From NCBI GenBank assembly GCA_014323675.1, contig JACONN010000002.1:2214001-2278000 (forward strand): 64,000 nt of DNA. The letters are read 5' to 3'. The DNA is from Hormoscilla sp. GM7CHS1pb. Its GTDB lineage: Bacteria > Cyanobacteriota > Cyanobacteriia > Cyanobacteriales > Desertifilaceae. The notes beneath the pieces were generated by a model, which searched no databases, was not told the origin of the DNA, and was given only the letters and a program-made list of their open reading frames with translations. The translations under genes were made by a program, and so were the position numbers. Positions 10,112-19,106 of the stretch are shown here, one piece after another. Every line of letters begins with the position of its first letter. Positions within the stretch are counted from its first letter, which is position 1.

Positions 10112-10152
10112 AGCCCGTGACCACACCCGACCACACCCGCTACTGGCAATTA

Positions 10153-11541
10153 CTATTCTTGTTGCTCATTTATTTGATGCACAATAGCTTTGATGGCATT
10201 CGCCGTAGCATGCTCAAAACTTTTTGCAATATCTTGTGGGTTACTAGGACATTCTCGAGCGCTAGGTGGTGTTGGGTTAATAGTAAAGTCTACTCGATCT
10301 AGATTTAAATACCCTTGCCTATTTGAGGTCAATTTGATTTGTACCTTATCACCACATTTATTTGGAATAAACCCTGAAAATTTACTCTTATCAGAATGTC
10401 CGATAATAGAAGATGAAAGTTCTATATTGCGATTATTCATTTCTTTTACCATGTTTTTGCTGGCCTCTTCCGTCGCCTTTTTCAAATTTTATTCGATCGT
10501 TTTATAAAATATTTTCCCATCAAGATTAGAAGTCGTCCCTCCTAATCTAAAAACGACTTCAATTTTTTCGAGTTCTTCGCTAATTGTTATTTTAGCTACA
10601 TCGCCATCATTATTTGTGCCCTGTACAGTTCCAATATCATCGAGTGTAGGAGTTTGAGTCTCGGAACCATTGACATCGGAACCATTGACATCGGAACCAT
10701 TGACATCGGAACCATTGACATCGGAACCATTGACATCGGAACCATTGACATCGGAACCATTTGAATTGGATAAAAATTTGTAAAATAGTGAATTGATGTT
10801 ATCAAATTGCCATCCCAAAATCAAAACCAATACACCAATACCAATACATATTTTTTTGAAGCTCTCCTGCTTGGCAATATCCATTAAAATGCTTAACTTC
10901 AGAAACCTGGAATGGCGTATCACTTCCCAGTCCTCTGGAAGCCTCCCGTCACTTGATAGACTCCGCCAGACTCCAGCAGCTTCAAGAGTTTCTCTATTCT
11001 TAATTCCCGTGGCAACCACTAGGGATCCTTCTTCTGGATGTGGAGGCAAGCGATATTCAGCGAGTTCATCAGCTAACAGATTTTTCATCGTTGGCGAAAT
11101 CAGTGCTATTTTTGGAGTTGTATCGGGAATTGCATTTCCCGCGTGACCTGTTTCAGCCAATCGCTTAATATCCTTATAAGAAACCTGAAACCCTTCGGAA
11201 CCGCCAAACCTCACAGCCCGGTCAATTTCTTCTCTCAACGAACCCTTTAAGGCACGCACCGCGATCGCGCGTAGCACAGACTCGTCAGATTCTTGACCCA
11301 CCCATGCTACCGAATTACGGATCTGACGGGTGCGAGAATCGGTGCGCGAACTTTCTTCACCAGTAACCAGCAACAGCAATTGACCATTAAACCTTGCCAG
11401 AACCACTGAGGGAGCTTCACTCTGGATTAAATCCCTCACTTGACCGATGATAGGATGCTCTTCCCGTTGTTGAGCGCCCTCAGTGATGCTCAACCAGCAG
11501 TAGTCCTGAAATTCCCCGCGACTGCGAACGTAAATCTTCAT
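10153..11541 (-). pseudogene. Transmembrane protein of a paralogous pair, interrupted by an in-frame TAA
   Basis: Two minus-strand frames (11541-10489, 350 residues; 10485-10153, 110 residues) lie in the same phase, separated only by TAA at 10489-10491. Together they give about 462 codons. A GAA to TAA change would explain the stop (KTIE, stop, NLKKATEE). The N-terminal ~150 residues (MKIYVRSRGEFQDYCWL...) closely match the next gene. One transmembrane helix lies at about 231-247 (KICIGIGVLVLILGWQF), followed by six NGSDV repeats and a beta-rich domain. Function unknown. It is the last gene of a minus-strand run that starts with the GTPase genes. Confidence 0.65.
10662..10761. repeat. 15-bp in-frame tandem repeat encoding NGSDV
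   Basis: Six perfect 15-bp units (CGGAACCATTGACAT on the plus strand) plus a partial one, encoding NGSDV six times and then NGSE. The array forms a linker between the membrane helix and the C-terminal domain of the surrounding protein. Unit number can easily vary by slippage without breaking the frame. Confidence 0.95.
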
Positions 11542-11697
11542 AGTTAACTCCTTCCTATCTAATCATTAAGGATTGATATACTTTTTGAACTTGCTATAAG
11601 TCATAATGTTTCCAGAAAACAAACTCACCAACCACTTTGGGGCGATCGTCTATGATTGTTTTAGCTCTAGAAGCGGTTATTTTATAGACCATTGGCG

Positions 11698-12444
11698 TTA
11701 TTGTAGCTTCTGCATAAAAGACAGTAGTTCAGACAATATAAAATACAGGCCACTAGCCATCAACAAGTATAGGATGAGTTTTTGAGGATTCTTCAAGTAG
11801 CCAGACAAAGCCTCAGTCTCAGTCTCCGGTATTGTTTCCCAATCCTCTGCCTCCACTAAACTGGATAGACCTCGCCAAACTCCAGCATTTTCCAGAACTT
11901 CTGCCTTCTTAATTCCCGTGACAACCACCAGCGGTCCATCTGATGACGGCAACCTGTATTTCTCCAGTTCCTCCGCTAGTTCGTCTCTCAACTCTTGTGA
12001 AGTACGTCCGATCTTCTTCGTCCTGTCTGGACGCGAGTTTGCTAGTTTGTCCGTCAAAGCTAATTGCTCAATATCTGGCAAAGAAACCTGAAACCCCTCC
12101 TCTCCGCCAAAGGTCACGGCGCGGTCAAGTTCTGCTCTCAAGTCCCCTCGTAACGCACGTACTGCCAGCATCCGCAGCACAGACTCATCAGAGTTTTCTC
12201 TCACCCATGCTACCGAATTACGGATCTGACGAGTGCGAGAATCGGTGCGCGAACTTTCTTCACCACTAACCAGCAACAGTAATTTACCCCTAAACCTTAC
12301 TAGAACCACTGAATGAGCTTCACTCTGGATTAAATCCTTCACTTGACCAATTAGGGGATGTTCTTCCCGTTGTTGACCTTCCTCAGTAATGCTCAACCAG
12401 CAGTAGTCCTGAAATTCCCCGCGACTGCGAACGTAAATCTTCAT
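11698..12444 (-). CDS. Transmembrane protein of unknown function, paralog of the next gene downstream
   Basis: 248 residues. The first ~150 closely match the protein at 10489-11541 (MKIYVRSRGEFQDYCWLSI, then SGEESSRTDSRTRQIRNSVA). The last ~25 are a hydrophobic helix (LILYLLMASGLYFILSELL), so the protein ends at the membrane instead of continuing into a repeat and outer domain. The bases before both starts are almost the same (AGTTAACTCCTT in plus-strand reading), so the pair arose by duplication including its ribosome-binding region. It follows the GTPase genes directly. No activity is assigned. Confidence 0.7.
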   Translation of the reverse strand: MKIYVRSRGEFQDYCWLSITEEGQQREEHPLIGQVKDLIQSEAHSVVLVRFRGKLLLLVSGEESSRTDSRTRQIRNSVAWVRENSDESVLRMLAVRALRGDLRAELDRAVTFGGEEGFQVSLPDIEQLALTDKLANSRPDRTKKIGRTSQELRDELAEELEKYRLPSSDGPLVVVTGIKKAEVLENAGVWRGLSSLVEAEDWETIPETETEALSGYLKNPQKLILYLLMASGLYFILSELLSFMQKLQ

Positions 12445-12457
12445 AGTTAACTCCTTG

Positions 12458-13360
12458 CTATCTAATGTTTAGTAAGTTTTGACCCTGTAGAACTGCAAAC
12501 CCGTCACCATTTTTGCAACCCTTTGCCATCTCAGCAACCGCCTGTTTAAATGGCGTATCTTTACGAAACAGTCTTCCTAGCCACGCCCAGAATCCCTTGC
12601 GCTCCGTGTATTTTTTTAACACAAATCGTAAAATGTATCGAAGTGGCTGTTCGCTATCGATGGGATTGTATTGAGGATTTGCGGTTTGGCGAAACCAGAA
12701 AAAAGGCTGACCATCCCTAACCTCCACACGAGAGAAAATCACACTCCCCACAGTTTGAACGGGCGTAACTACTACAGCTACATTCTGACGCAGAGCTTCA
12801 GCTCCCAAAAACACTAATAATGTCTTATATCCCTGCTGGACGCGATTCAATAGTGCCGCTGAATTTCCTTCCATGATGTATTTTTCACACCTCACTAGAG
12901 CGAATATCACTAGCTTGGGCTGCTCTAGTCCTCTGTAGGCATTCTTCAACAAGGTTGTGATTGTTAAGGGTTTATTAATTTTCTCATGCCATCTACTTTT
13001 CCACTTATCTTGTTCGTAAGGTTGATAAGGCTCCATCAGGCCCGGAGCATCGATCGTAATTACGACTGCATCAGATTCCTTGATAAAAGCTAGAACAGAC
13101 TCTTTTTTCTGAGGATTAGACTCGATCCATCCCCCTGGGTAATCTTGAAAGCAAAGTTGAAAAGCTGGATCGTGACCGGGCTTACCAATACCAAATTTGA
13201 ATGTTCTTGGTTCTTCTGTACCGCGAATACCTCCTGTTGCCTGAAAATTCCCCTGCCTGACAAGGCTTTTCAGGTCTCCAAGGCAGTTTTGAAGGATGCC
13301 TAAAGTTTCCATATCGGGATCGAGGCTAAGGTTGGTCTCATCAATGGTGGTCTCAAACCG
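12458..13360 (-). pseudogene. P-loop GTPase of cyanobacterial two-GTPase loci, N-terminal P-loop missing
   Basis: From about 13357 the frame reads FETTIDETNLSLDPDMETLG and continues to a normal-looking C-terminus. It contains FQDYPGGW (G3/Walker B-like DxxGG), AVVITIDAPGLMEP and VIFALVRCEKY. I recall intact relatives starting with a short strand and a GxxGxGKT loop just before FETTID; here that loop is absent and the upstream bases belong to the other GTPase. The protein therefore probably cannot bind nucleotide. The 27 bases before it in frame (MHLPQHRCR) are chance coding. Confidence 0.6.
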
Positions 13361-14142
13361 ACATCTGTGTTGGGGAAGGTGCAAAATATGCTGACTTTTT
13401 GGACTGCCAGATAGTTGAAATGGACCCGATCTCCTGTCAGGTTATCCTGAGCAACATATTCTCTAATTTGATTCTGTGAAATCCTCCTGGGCGATGTCGC
13501 CCCCAGCAGGTGGCGATAATTGGGCAGATTCTGGTGATACTTGCCCAGGTAGTCATACATCGCTTGGTAAGTAGGGTTGCTGGCAAGGTTGCTGGGCAGG
13601 GGAGGAAGCTGTTGAGCGAACTGTTCGACGGTCCGAGGCTTTTCCCCCAAACTCAGCTTCTCATAATACGGGGCGATCGTCTCATCCAGAAATGATTGCT
13701 CTGTATGGAACCAGACCATACCGTAGGTTTCACCGCTGGGCATCTGGTAGATTGTGCTGCGAACTCCAGTGCAATGTCCTTTATCACCATCAGGAATCTC
13801 CCCTGCTGAGAGTCCGGTTAAGCTCCGCAGCAGGCGACTCTTTCCTTGCCGAGCTATTCCCACTACTCCCAGATTAAGATTTTGACGGGAGAAGCGAGCC
13901 CTGAACTTACTGAGGGCTGACCACTCAGTGAAAATACTCAGCCTAATAGTGGAAAAATCGATTTCCTTGAGGCGTTCAGCGGCATTTTCCTCATCCAACT
14001 GCGCCCTCAGCCGATTTTGCTGATCTTCGAGCTGGCGAAGTAATAAGGCCAGCTCGTTAAGATTCCCTTCCACGGCTTCAATTTTATGAGCCAGGGGGCG
14101 GCGCGTATCAATTATGCTAGCAATGCGTGCGGCTCTATCCAT
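13300..14142 (-). pseudogene. P-loop GTPase (coiled-coil N-terminus), C-terminus lost
   Basis: 280 codons. A predicted coiled coil (about 20-65) is followed by the P-loop LGVVGIARQGKSRLLRSLTG near residue 92 and a Thr-containing switch region (GHCTGVRSTIY). Related proteins continue after FPNTDVG with a DxPG motif and the rest of the G domain. Here the sequence switches at about 13360 into the next GTPase in another frame and ends LRPPLMRPTLASIPIWKL. The G domain is therefore incomplete. This is the first gene of the minus-strand run 14142 to 10153. Confidence 0.6.
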
Positions 14143-14495
14143 CTAACAGCCTCTTCAACAACTATTTTGCGGGCATATATAACCAGCCGTCATTATTTTA
14201 TAGATCTGGATTGACTAAAACTATTGTCCAGCAATGGTTTCAGCCGTTATTTACCCCAGATATTTACACCATAGATTTAGGCTCGCTATCTATTTTTATC
14301 ACATTTCCCCCTTATTTGCATAATTTTATCCCATTTCCCCATTATTTCCTTGCACTACAGCGCCAATTGAGACCGAGCGGCGTCGTGCGTCTATGACCGG
14401 CGATCGGCCTGAGACAAAGACGCTGTCCATCCACTATCAGCCACGCCAAACCCCCACTGGATAAGGCTTTCCCCGATCGCCAATTTACTGCCCAA
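14143..14495. other. Gene-free spacer
   Basis: AT-rich and low in coding signal. It has two near-repeats (CACATTTCCCCCTTATTTGC and CCCATTTCCCCATTATTTCC, about 14300-14350) and a GCCGATCGCC-type HIP1-like site. It separates the GTPase genes from the SNF2 pair, both on the minus strand, so a promoter for the GTPase run is expected here. Confidence 0.4.
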
Positions 14496-15536
14496 TCACT
14501 TATTATCCCAGCATAATGGTGAAATAATTTTAGCATCCTTATCCCCTAAATAGAACTCGGTCACCGGTTCTCCCGACACCTCACAACGCCAAGGCTCAAT
14601 AATTTTAGTAAAAGGATTCCATACTGCGGTGACAATTCGTTTCGCCTTCTTTCTGACCAATTCACATTTGATATGCACCGTTGGTAAATAAAGTACCATG
14701 GCACTATGCAAATAAGCTTCTACTTTCATTGCATAGCGGTCTTGTAAATCCAATAATTTCCGTTCTAACTCTCCCTGAGTCGCTTCAATTCTTGCCAACT
14801 CCTTCTCCTTATCCACCAATCCCTTCGACTTAATCTTAGACCTAATTTCCTCCATTATTGTCCCATAATAATCCTTCAGTCGCTGTTCGTCTCTGTTTTT
14901 CGCTCGATTTAACTTGGCAGACCAGTTGATCAATTGATCTTCGATCGACTTAGCTGCAACTCGCTCAATTAACTCCCCTAACTCAAAATTATGCACCAGC
15001 CTATCGCCCTCCGGAGGCTCGGAGATGGAAGTGCGATCGGCCTCCCAAAACAAAGCATCTCCAATATCCACTGGGGCGACACCAGTTAACTCATTAATAA
15101 CCAAGTCTACCATACCGATGCGTTGTTCGTCCGCCTCGGCCTGATAAGCAACATTACACCAGAGATAAGGAGTAATTGCCGGTTTCGCCTCCTGAAACCG
15201 AATTAACCCATTTTGAGGGACGAGGCTTTTGGACAAGAGTTGTTCAAACCCTGTCTTCTTCAAATGGCCGCTGAATTCGATCGACCAAGCCGTAACTATG
15301 CCTCTATCTTGCAGTAACCGAGAGAAATGCTCTAGCAATTCACTGTTATAAGTGACAAAATAGCTATCAGGGATATCGGCCCTAGTTGCCAGAGTCACTT
15401 CTTCGGGAAGGTTAAGGGCCTTGGCAATATTTGGCGCGAGTAACACGGTCATAGCTTGTTCCCCTGCTGGTTCGGCTATGCCATCATAGAGGGAAACAAG
15501 TTCCGCGATCGTCGAAAGAATAGTATCTGATATCAT
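14496..15536 (-). CDS. Coiled-coil partner protein of the SNF2 helicase
   Basis: 346 residues without a recognised catalytic motif. A compact N-terminal half (1-180) is followed by a Lys/Glu-rich predicted coiled coil (about 205-275, KSKGLVDKEKELARIEATQG) and a C-terminal part rich in aromatic and basic residues (VWNPFTKIIEPWRCEVSGEP). It begins 9 bp after the helicase stop on the same strand, so the two are almost certainly cotranscribed. A subunit contacting nucleic acid or acting as adaptor is plausible but unproven. A 51-bp piece of this gene recurs at 10061-10111. Confidence 0.7.
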   Translation of the reverse strand: MISDTILSTIAELVSLYDGIAEPAGEQAMTVLLAPNIAKALNLPEEVTLATRADIPDSYFVTYNSELLEHFSRLLQDRGIVTAWSIEFSGHLKKTGFEQLLSKSLVPQNGLIRFQEAKPAITPYLWCNVAYQAEADEQRIGMVDLVINELTGVAPVDIGDALFWEADRTSISEPPEGDRLVHNFELGELIERVAAKSIEDQLINWSAKLNRAKNRDEQRLKDYYGTIMEEIRSKIKSKGLVDKEKELARIEATQGELERKLLDLQDRYAMKVEAYLHSAMVLYLPTVHIKCELVRKKAKRIVTAVWNPFTKIIEPWRCEVSGEPVTEFYLGDKDAKIISPLCWDNK

Positions 15537-15545
15537 TTTATAATT

Positions 15546-17243
15546 TTAAGCTTCAAAATCTTCACCAAATATTTGCTCGTCCAGTTCTCGCGTTTTTTGA
15601 TATTTAGCTTTAGCTGCCAACAAATCATCAGCTAATTGATTAAATGCCGTATCCAGTTCCGGTTTCGCTTGATTTTTCAACCACAGCCCCATAACCACTT
15701 CCGAGAAATCTAACTCCTCGTCCACATTACCGATAATGGTCTCGATCTCTCCCACCACCAGTTCAAACATATTTATTTTATCATGTAATACCTTTAAGAT
15801 ATATTCTTCAATGCTATCTTTCAGGCAAAAATTAAAGATAAACACTTCCTGAGTTTGGCCGATGCGATGCAGGCGGCCAATGCGCTGTTCGATCTTCATG
15901 GGGTTCCAAGGCAGATCGTAATTCACGATCGCATTAGCAAACTGGATGTTACGTCCTTCTCCCCCTGTCTCCGAAGCGATCGGCACTGGGACTGTATCCC
16001 TAAAGGCCGCGATCGCCGCATCTTTTTGTTTTAAGGTCATGCTGCCCAGAAATTCCGCATAGGGGATATTAGCTTGTTCTAGGGTTTTAGCTAAATAACT
16101 GCTAGTGGCCCGATAGGTAGTAAAGACAAGGGTTTTCTGCTTGGACTGCTTCAGTAAATCTATCAAAGCTTTCGCCTTCTCGATCTGTGCAGCACGTCTG
16201 GTGAAGGTTTTCAAGTCATCAATTTCCAGGCGTTTAGTCAAGTTTTTCAGAGAATCAGCTAAGGCCAAAGGAGAAGAACCCGCACGCATCAACAGGTTCG
16301 TTCGCGATAACTTATCTAGAATATCTTCCCGCGATCGCAGGAAATCAGTCAAATCCTGATATAATTTTTGTTCGCTAGCAGAGGGAGTAACGCTGATAGT
16401 ACTAGCAAAGCGTTGAGGTAACTTCACATCCACCAAAGCGCGAGTATTGCGAATCATCACTTCCCGCATCAACTGACGTAATTTTTCGGGATTTTTAGGG
16501 ACTCGTCCATTGCGGGAAACATATTCGCGCTTAAAAGCAGCTTCAGTTTGCAGCAAACCCGGTTTCAGCAGAGTCAGCAAATTATACAGTTCAACCAGGG
16601 AATTTTGGACCGGGGTAGCAGTCAGCATGAGGATAAAGCGCTTGGAAAGAGAATTAACCAATTTCCAGTTAAGAGTGCGGCGATTTTTCAGATGATGTGC
16701 TTCATCCACAATCACCAAATCCCAACTGCGTCCCGTAACCAAAGGGAAATGCTTACCAGATTTAGCCGTATTGAGGGAAGCAACCATGCGGGGGTGTTCG
16801 GTCCAGAATTCGGTCAGATCCTGTTGCAAATGTTTATCATCCGTAGTCACGGTGTCAATGGCAAATTTCTCCGCTAATTCCGATTGCCATTGGGACACCA
16901 GGGAAGCTGGTGTCAGTACCAACAGGGATTGAATTTGACCCCTAGCGAAGTATTCTTTACAGATCAAAGCCGCTTCAATAGTTTTACCCAGTCCCACCTC
17001 ATCAGCAAGTAATGCCCGTCCTCCAAACTGTCTGAGTACCCGTCGGGCGGTTTCGATTTGATACCAATATTTATCGATGTTAGTCAAACTCGGGAGACAG
17101 ACAAGTTGGTCGTAGTCTGCCATCACCGAGAGGTTGAATAGCTGGTTCCGGGCCTTGTAGTAGTTCAGGTCGTCGTATTGATGATTTTTTAGGGCTACTA
17201 AAGCGCTAGTCTGTTTGAATGAGAAGCTATAAAATTCGTCCAT
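15546..17243 (-). CDS. SNF2-family DEAD/DEAH helicase (RapA-like)
   Basis: 565 residues holding both RecA-like lobes: motif I LLADEVGLGKTIEAALI (about 79), motif II VIVDEAHHLK, motif III LTATPVQN, then LVFTTYRATSSYL, SETGGEGRNIQFAN and motif VI EQRIGRLHRIGQTQEV. These are diagnostic of Snf2-type double-stranded-DNA translocases of the RapA/HepA branch. There is no nuclease or methylase domain. The two-gene unit with a coiled-coil partner resembles the helicase modules of several defence systems, but no defence effector lies beside it. An alternative is a role in recycling RNA polymerase or repair. Confidence 0.88.
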   Translation of the reverse strand: MDEFYSFSFKQTSALVALKNHQYDDLNYYKARNQLFNLSVMADYDQLVCLPSLTNIDKYWYQIETARRVLRQFGGRALLADEVGLGKTIEAALICKEYFARGQIQSLLVLTPASLVSQWQSELAEKFAIDTVTTDDKHLQQDLTEFWTEHPRMVASLNTAKSGKHFPLVTGRSWDLVIVDEAHHLKNRRTLNWKLVNSLSKRFILMLTATPVQNSLVELYNLLTLLKPGLLQTEAAFKREYVSRNGRVPKNPEKLRQLMREVMIRNTRALVDVKLPQRFASTISVTPSASEQKLYQDLTDFLRSREDILDKLSRTNLLMRAGSSPLALADSLKNLTKRLEIDDLKTFTRRAAQIEKAKALIDLLKQSKQKTLVFTTYRATSSYLAKTLEQANIPYAEFLGSMTLKQKDAAIAAFRDTVPVPIASETGGEGRNIQFANAIVNYDLPWNPMKIEQRIGRLHRIGQTQEVFIFNFCLKDSIEEYILKVLHDKINMFELVVGEIETIIGNVDEELDFSEVVMGLWLKNQAKPELDTAFNQLADDLLAAKAKYQKTRELDEQIFGEDFEA

Positions 17244-17460
17244 TGCTGGTGTTATTGCTTGATATACAAAATTCTATTACTCGTTCCATTGCTGGTTTGA
17301 TTACTCGCTCTACAAATTATACCAATTTATTTGGCGTTGTGATATAAAACCACCCCTCGTTCCCCTGGGAACGCTCTTCTGAGGCTTCCGCCTCCAATAA
17401 GCGCATCCGTTCTGGACGGGGTTCGGGCAGGCGAGACCCCCGCCCTACAATACTTCATTG

Positions 17461-17793
17461 TTATTCATTTTCGGAATCCAGTTCATCGAAAATAGCTGCT
17501 AAATCTCTTGCCCCATGAATGACGCGCACAATCTCTATACCGGATCCAGTCGGACGATAAAAAATTAGATATTTCCTAAAACCTTTTATTGCCTGCTGTC
17601 TTATGTCAACCAGTTGGGTATTAGTGAATTGACAAATTTTACCTGTTCTTGGCATTTGTGCTAGTTGTTTAAAGGTTTCGTTGGCTGCCTTTAGAAACCG
17701 ATCTGAAGCATCTAAATTTTCAATAGCAATATAGGTAGCTATTTCGATTAAATCCTTGATGACTTGTGGATGCTTGTAGATTTCCTTCATCAT
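17461..17793 (-). CDS. parE: ParE-family toxin
   Basis: 110 residues with the ParE/RelE pattern: HPQVIKDLIEIATYIAIENLDASDRFLKAANETFKQLAQ, GKICQ, then VDIRQQAIKGFRKYLIFYRPTGSGIEIVRVIHGARDL. ParE toxins poison DNA gyrase. The antitoxin gene lies immediately upstream and overlaps by 4 bp. The frame and fold core look intact, so the module may be active. Confidence 0.88.
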   Translation of the reverse strand: MMKEIYKHPQVIKDLIEIATYIAIENLDASDRFLKAANETFKQLAQMPRTGKICQFTNTQLVDIRQQAIKGFRKYLIFYRPTGSGIEIVRVIHGARDLAAIFDELDSENE

Positions 17794-18038
17794 TGCCCTG
17801 TTCTTTCTCGTACTGCCATCCGGATTTTCTCCCAGTCTTGCGCGGTCATCGGTTCGGCAGGTCCTGACTCTAGGCCCTCTATTAACATGGTTTCTAGCCT
17901 TTCTTTTGTTTGGCGTTCCCGATCTTGCTGCACTAAGAGGCTAAAATACTCGCTAGCATTGCCATAACTGCCTAGTCGTATTTGCTCTTCAACATAGATT
18001 CGCTGCTCTCTAGGTAGAGAAATGACTATGTTTTCCAT
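17790..18038 (-). CDS. parD: ParD-family (ribbon-helix-helix) antitoxin
   Basis: 82 residues beginning MENIVISLPREQRIYVEEQI, the ribbon-helix-helix start of ParD proteins, followed by GSYGNASEYFSLLVQQDRER and an acidic tail that would bind ParE. It is the first gene of the pair, as usual, with a 4-bp overlap (17790-17793) into the toxin. Autorepression of the operon is the family norm. Confidence 0.88.
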   Translation of the reverse strand: MENIVISLPREQRIYVEEQIRLGSYGNASEYFSLLVQQDRERQTKERLETMLIEGLESGPAEPMTAQDWEKIRMAVRERTGQ

Positions 18039-18218
18039 TAGCTAACTCCAGGTAACAAGTTGTTTACTTTATGACATTTTAACCTTTAGATACAAGTAAT
18101 TGCCATTCTCTTATACCGATAATCAGCCCCAAGACTAACTTAAGTCCTGGTTTAACCGAGAGGTATTGGCCCCACGTCTATCTCGGGCAGGCGATCCGCC
18201 CGCCCTACACGTTGCACT

Positions 18219-19055
18219 TTACCTTTCTACTGCTGCTGGAGAGAAGCGAATTTCAATCCTGCGCCTGCTTTGATCTGGATTCCGATTCGTTGGGGCGTAG
18301 TCTCTATTCTGGGACAGGTACAATTGTGCCGCCGAATAAGCCCGAAACTTTAACCCCATTTCCTTTAAACGCTTATCTTTCTGAAGTTCCTGCACCACTG
18401 CCAAGGCCCGCATCAAGCCCAAATCTGCATTAGAACCCGGTCTGAGATTGCTTACCGGTTGACTGCCCGTGGCCACTTTTTCTAAGATTAGATCCAGATT
18501 GCTCGATCGCCCTTGATTCACCTGACCGTCCGTATGACCGATCACCTCAACCACATAGCCTTGATAGTTCTTGGCCTCAGATTCAATTTGCTTGACCAAA
18601 TCCTGCTTGATAAAGCTAACTAACCCCTCAGATAAATCCGCACTTCCCGATTCAAATTTCCGTTCCTGGGAATCTCTAATCACGATCACGGGCGGTGATT
18701 TTAACCGTTCCACCTCCCCCTCTAGTTCTGTAATTATAGTTGTCCTTTTCCCCAAGTCATTCTGTAAACTAGCAACCGTTCCCTCTAGTCCCGTTACATT
18801 CTCCTCTAGTCCAGTAATTATATTTGACCGTTGTCGCAACTCCTCCTCTAACTTGACAATCTGTTCCTCTAACTCTCTCGAGCGACTTTCCGTTGTCTCC
18901 GAGACTGACTTCAAGAACACCGATTTCACTAGGGCCAGCAGCAATAGCAGACTCAGAATCATGAAGGCGTTCGACATCAAGTCCGTAAACGCTGGCCATA
19001 TGTTTAGCTCCTCCGACGATTCTATTACTTGCGATCGACGACGCATATTCCACAA
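18219..19055 (-). CDS. OmpA/MotB-like membrane protein with coiled coil
   Basis: 278 residues: a short cytoplasmic start, one transmembrane helix (FMILSLLLLLALVKSVF, about 32-48), a periplasmic coiled coil of EELRQRSNIITGLEENVTGL type (about 58-115), and an OmpA-like peptidoglycan-binding domain (VVEVIGHTDGQ at about 169, then RALAVVQEL and NRDYAPTNRNPDQSRRRIEIR). It follows the MotA/TolQ-like gene by 51 bp on the same strand, the classic stator-type pair. The conserved membrane Asp of MotB may be the D in WPAFTDLMSNAF just before the helix. This is the only OmpA partner for the two MotA-like proteins of the window. Confidence 0.82.
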   Translation of the reverse strand: MWNMRRRSQVIESSEELNIWPAFTDLMSNAFMILSLLLLLALVKSVFLKSVSETTESRSRELEEQIVKLEEELRQRSNIITGLEENVTGLEGTVASLQNDLGKRTTIITELEGEVERLKSPPVIVIRDSQERKFESGSADLSEGLVSFIKQDLVKQIESEAKNYQGYVVEVIGHTDGQVNQGRSSNLDLILEKVATGSQPVSNLRPGSNADLGLMRALAVVQELQKDKRLKEMGLKFRAYSAAQLYLSQNRDYAPTNRNPDQSRRRIEIRFSPAAVER

Positions 19056-19106
19056 CCCCCTATGACTTCCACCCGACTCACTGGTTCGTTCATCTTACCT
19101 TATCTA

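Larger units (their letters stand above)
9511..10152. other. Gene-free stretch between toxin and transmembrane protein genes
   Basis: No intact gene is seen. 9511-9671 is plain spacer, 9672 to about 10060 is a 134-bp tandem repeat array, and 10061-10111 is a short copy of part of the SNF2-partner gene found at 14603-14653. Confidence 0.6.
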
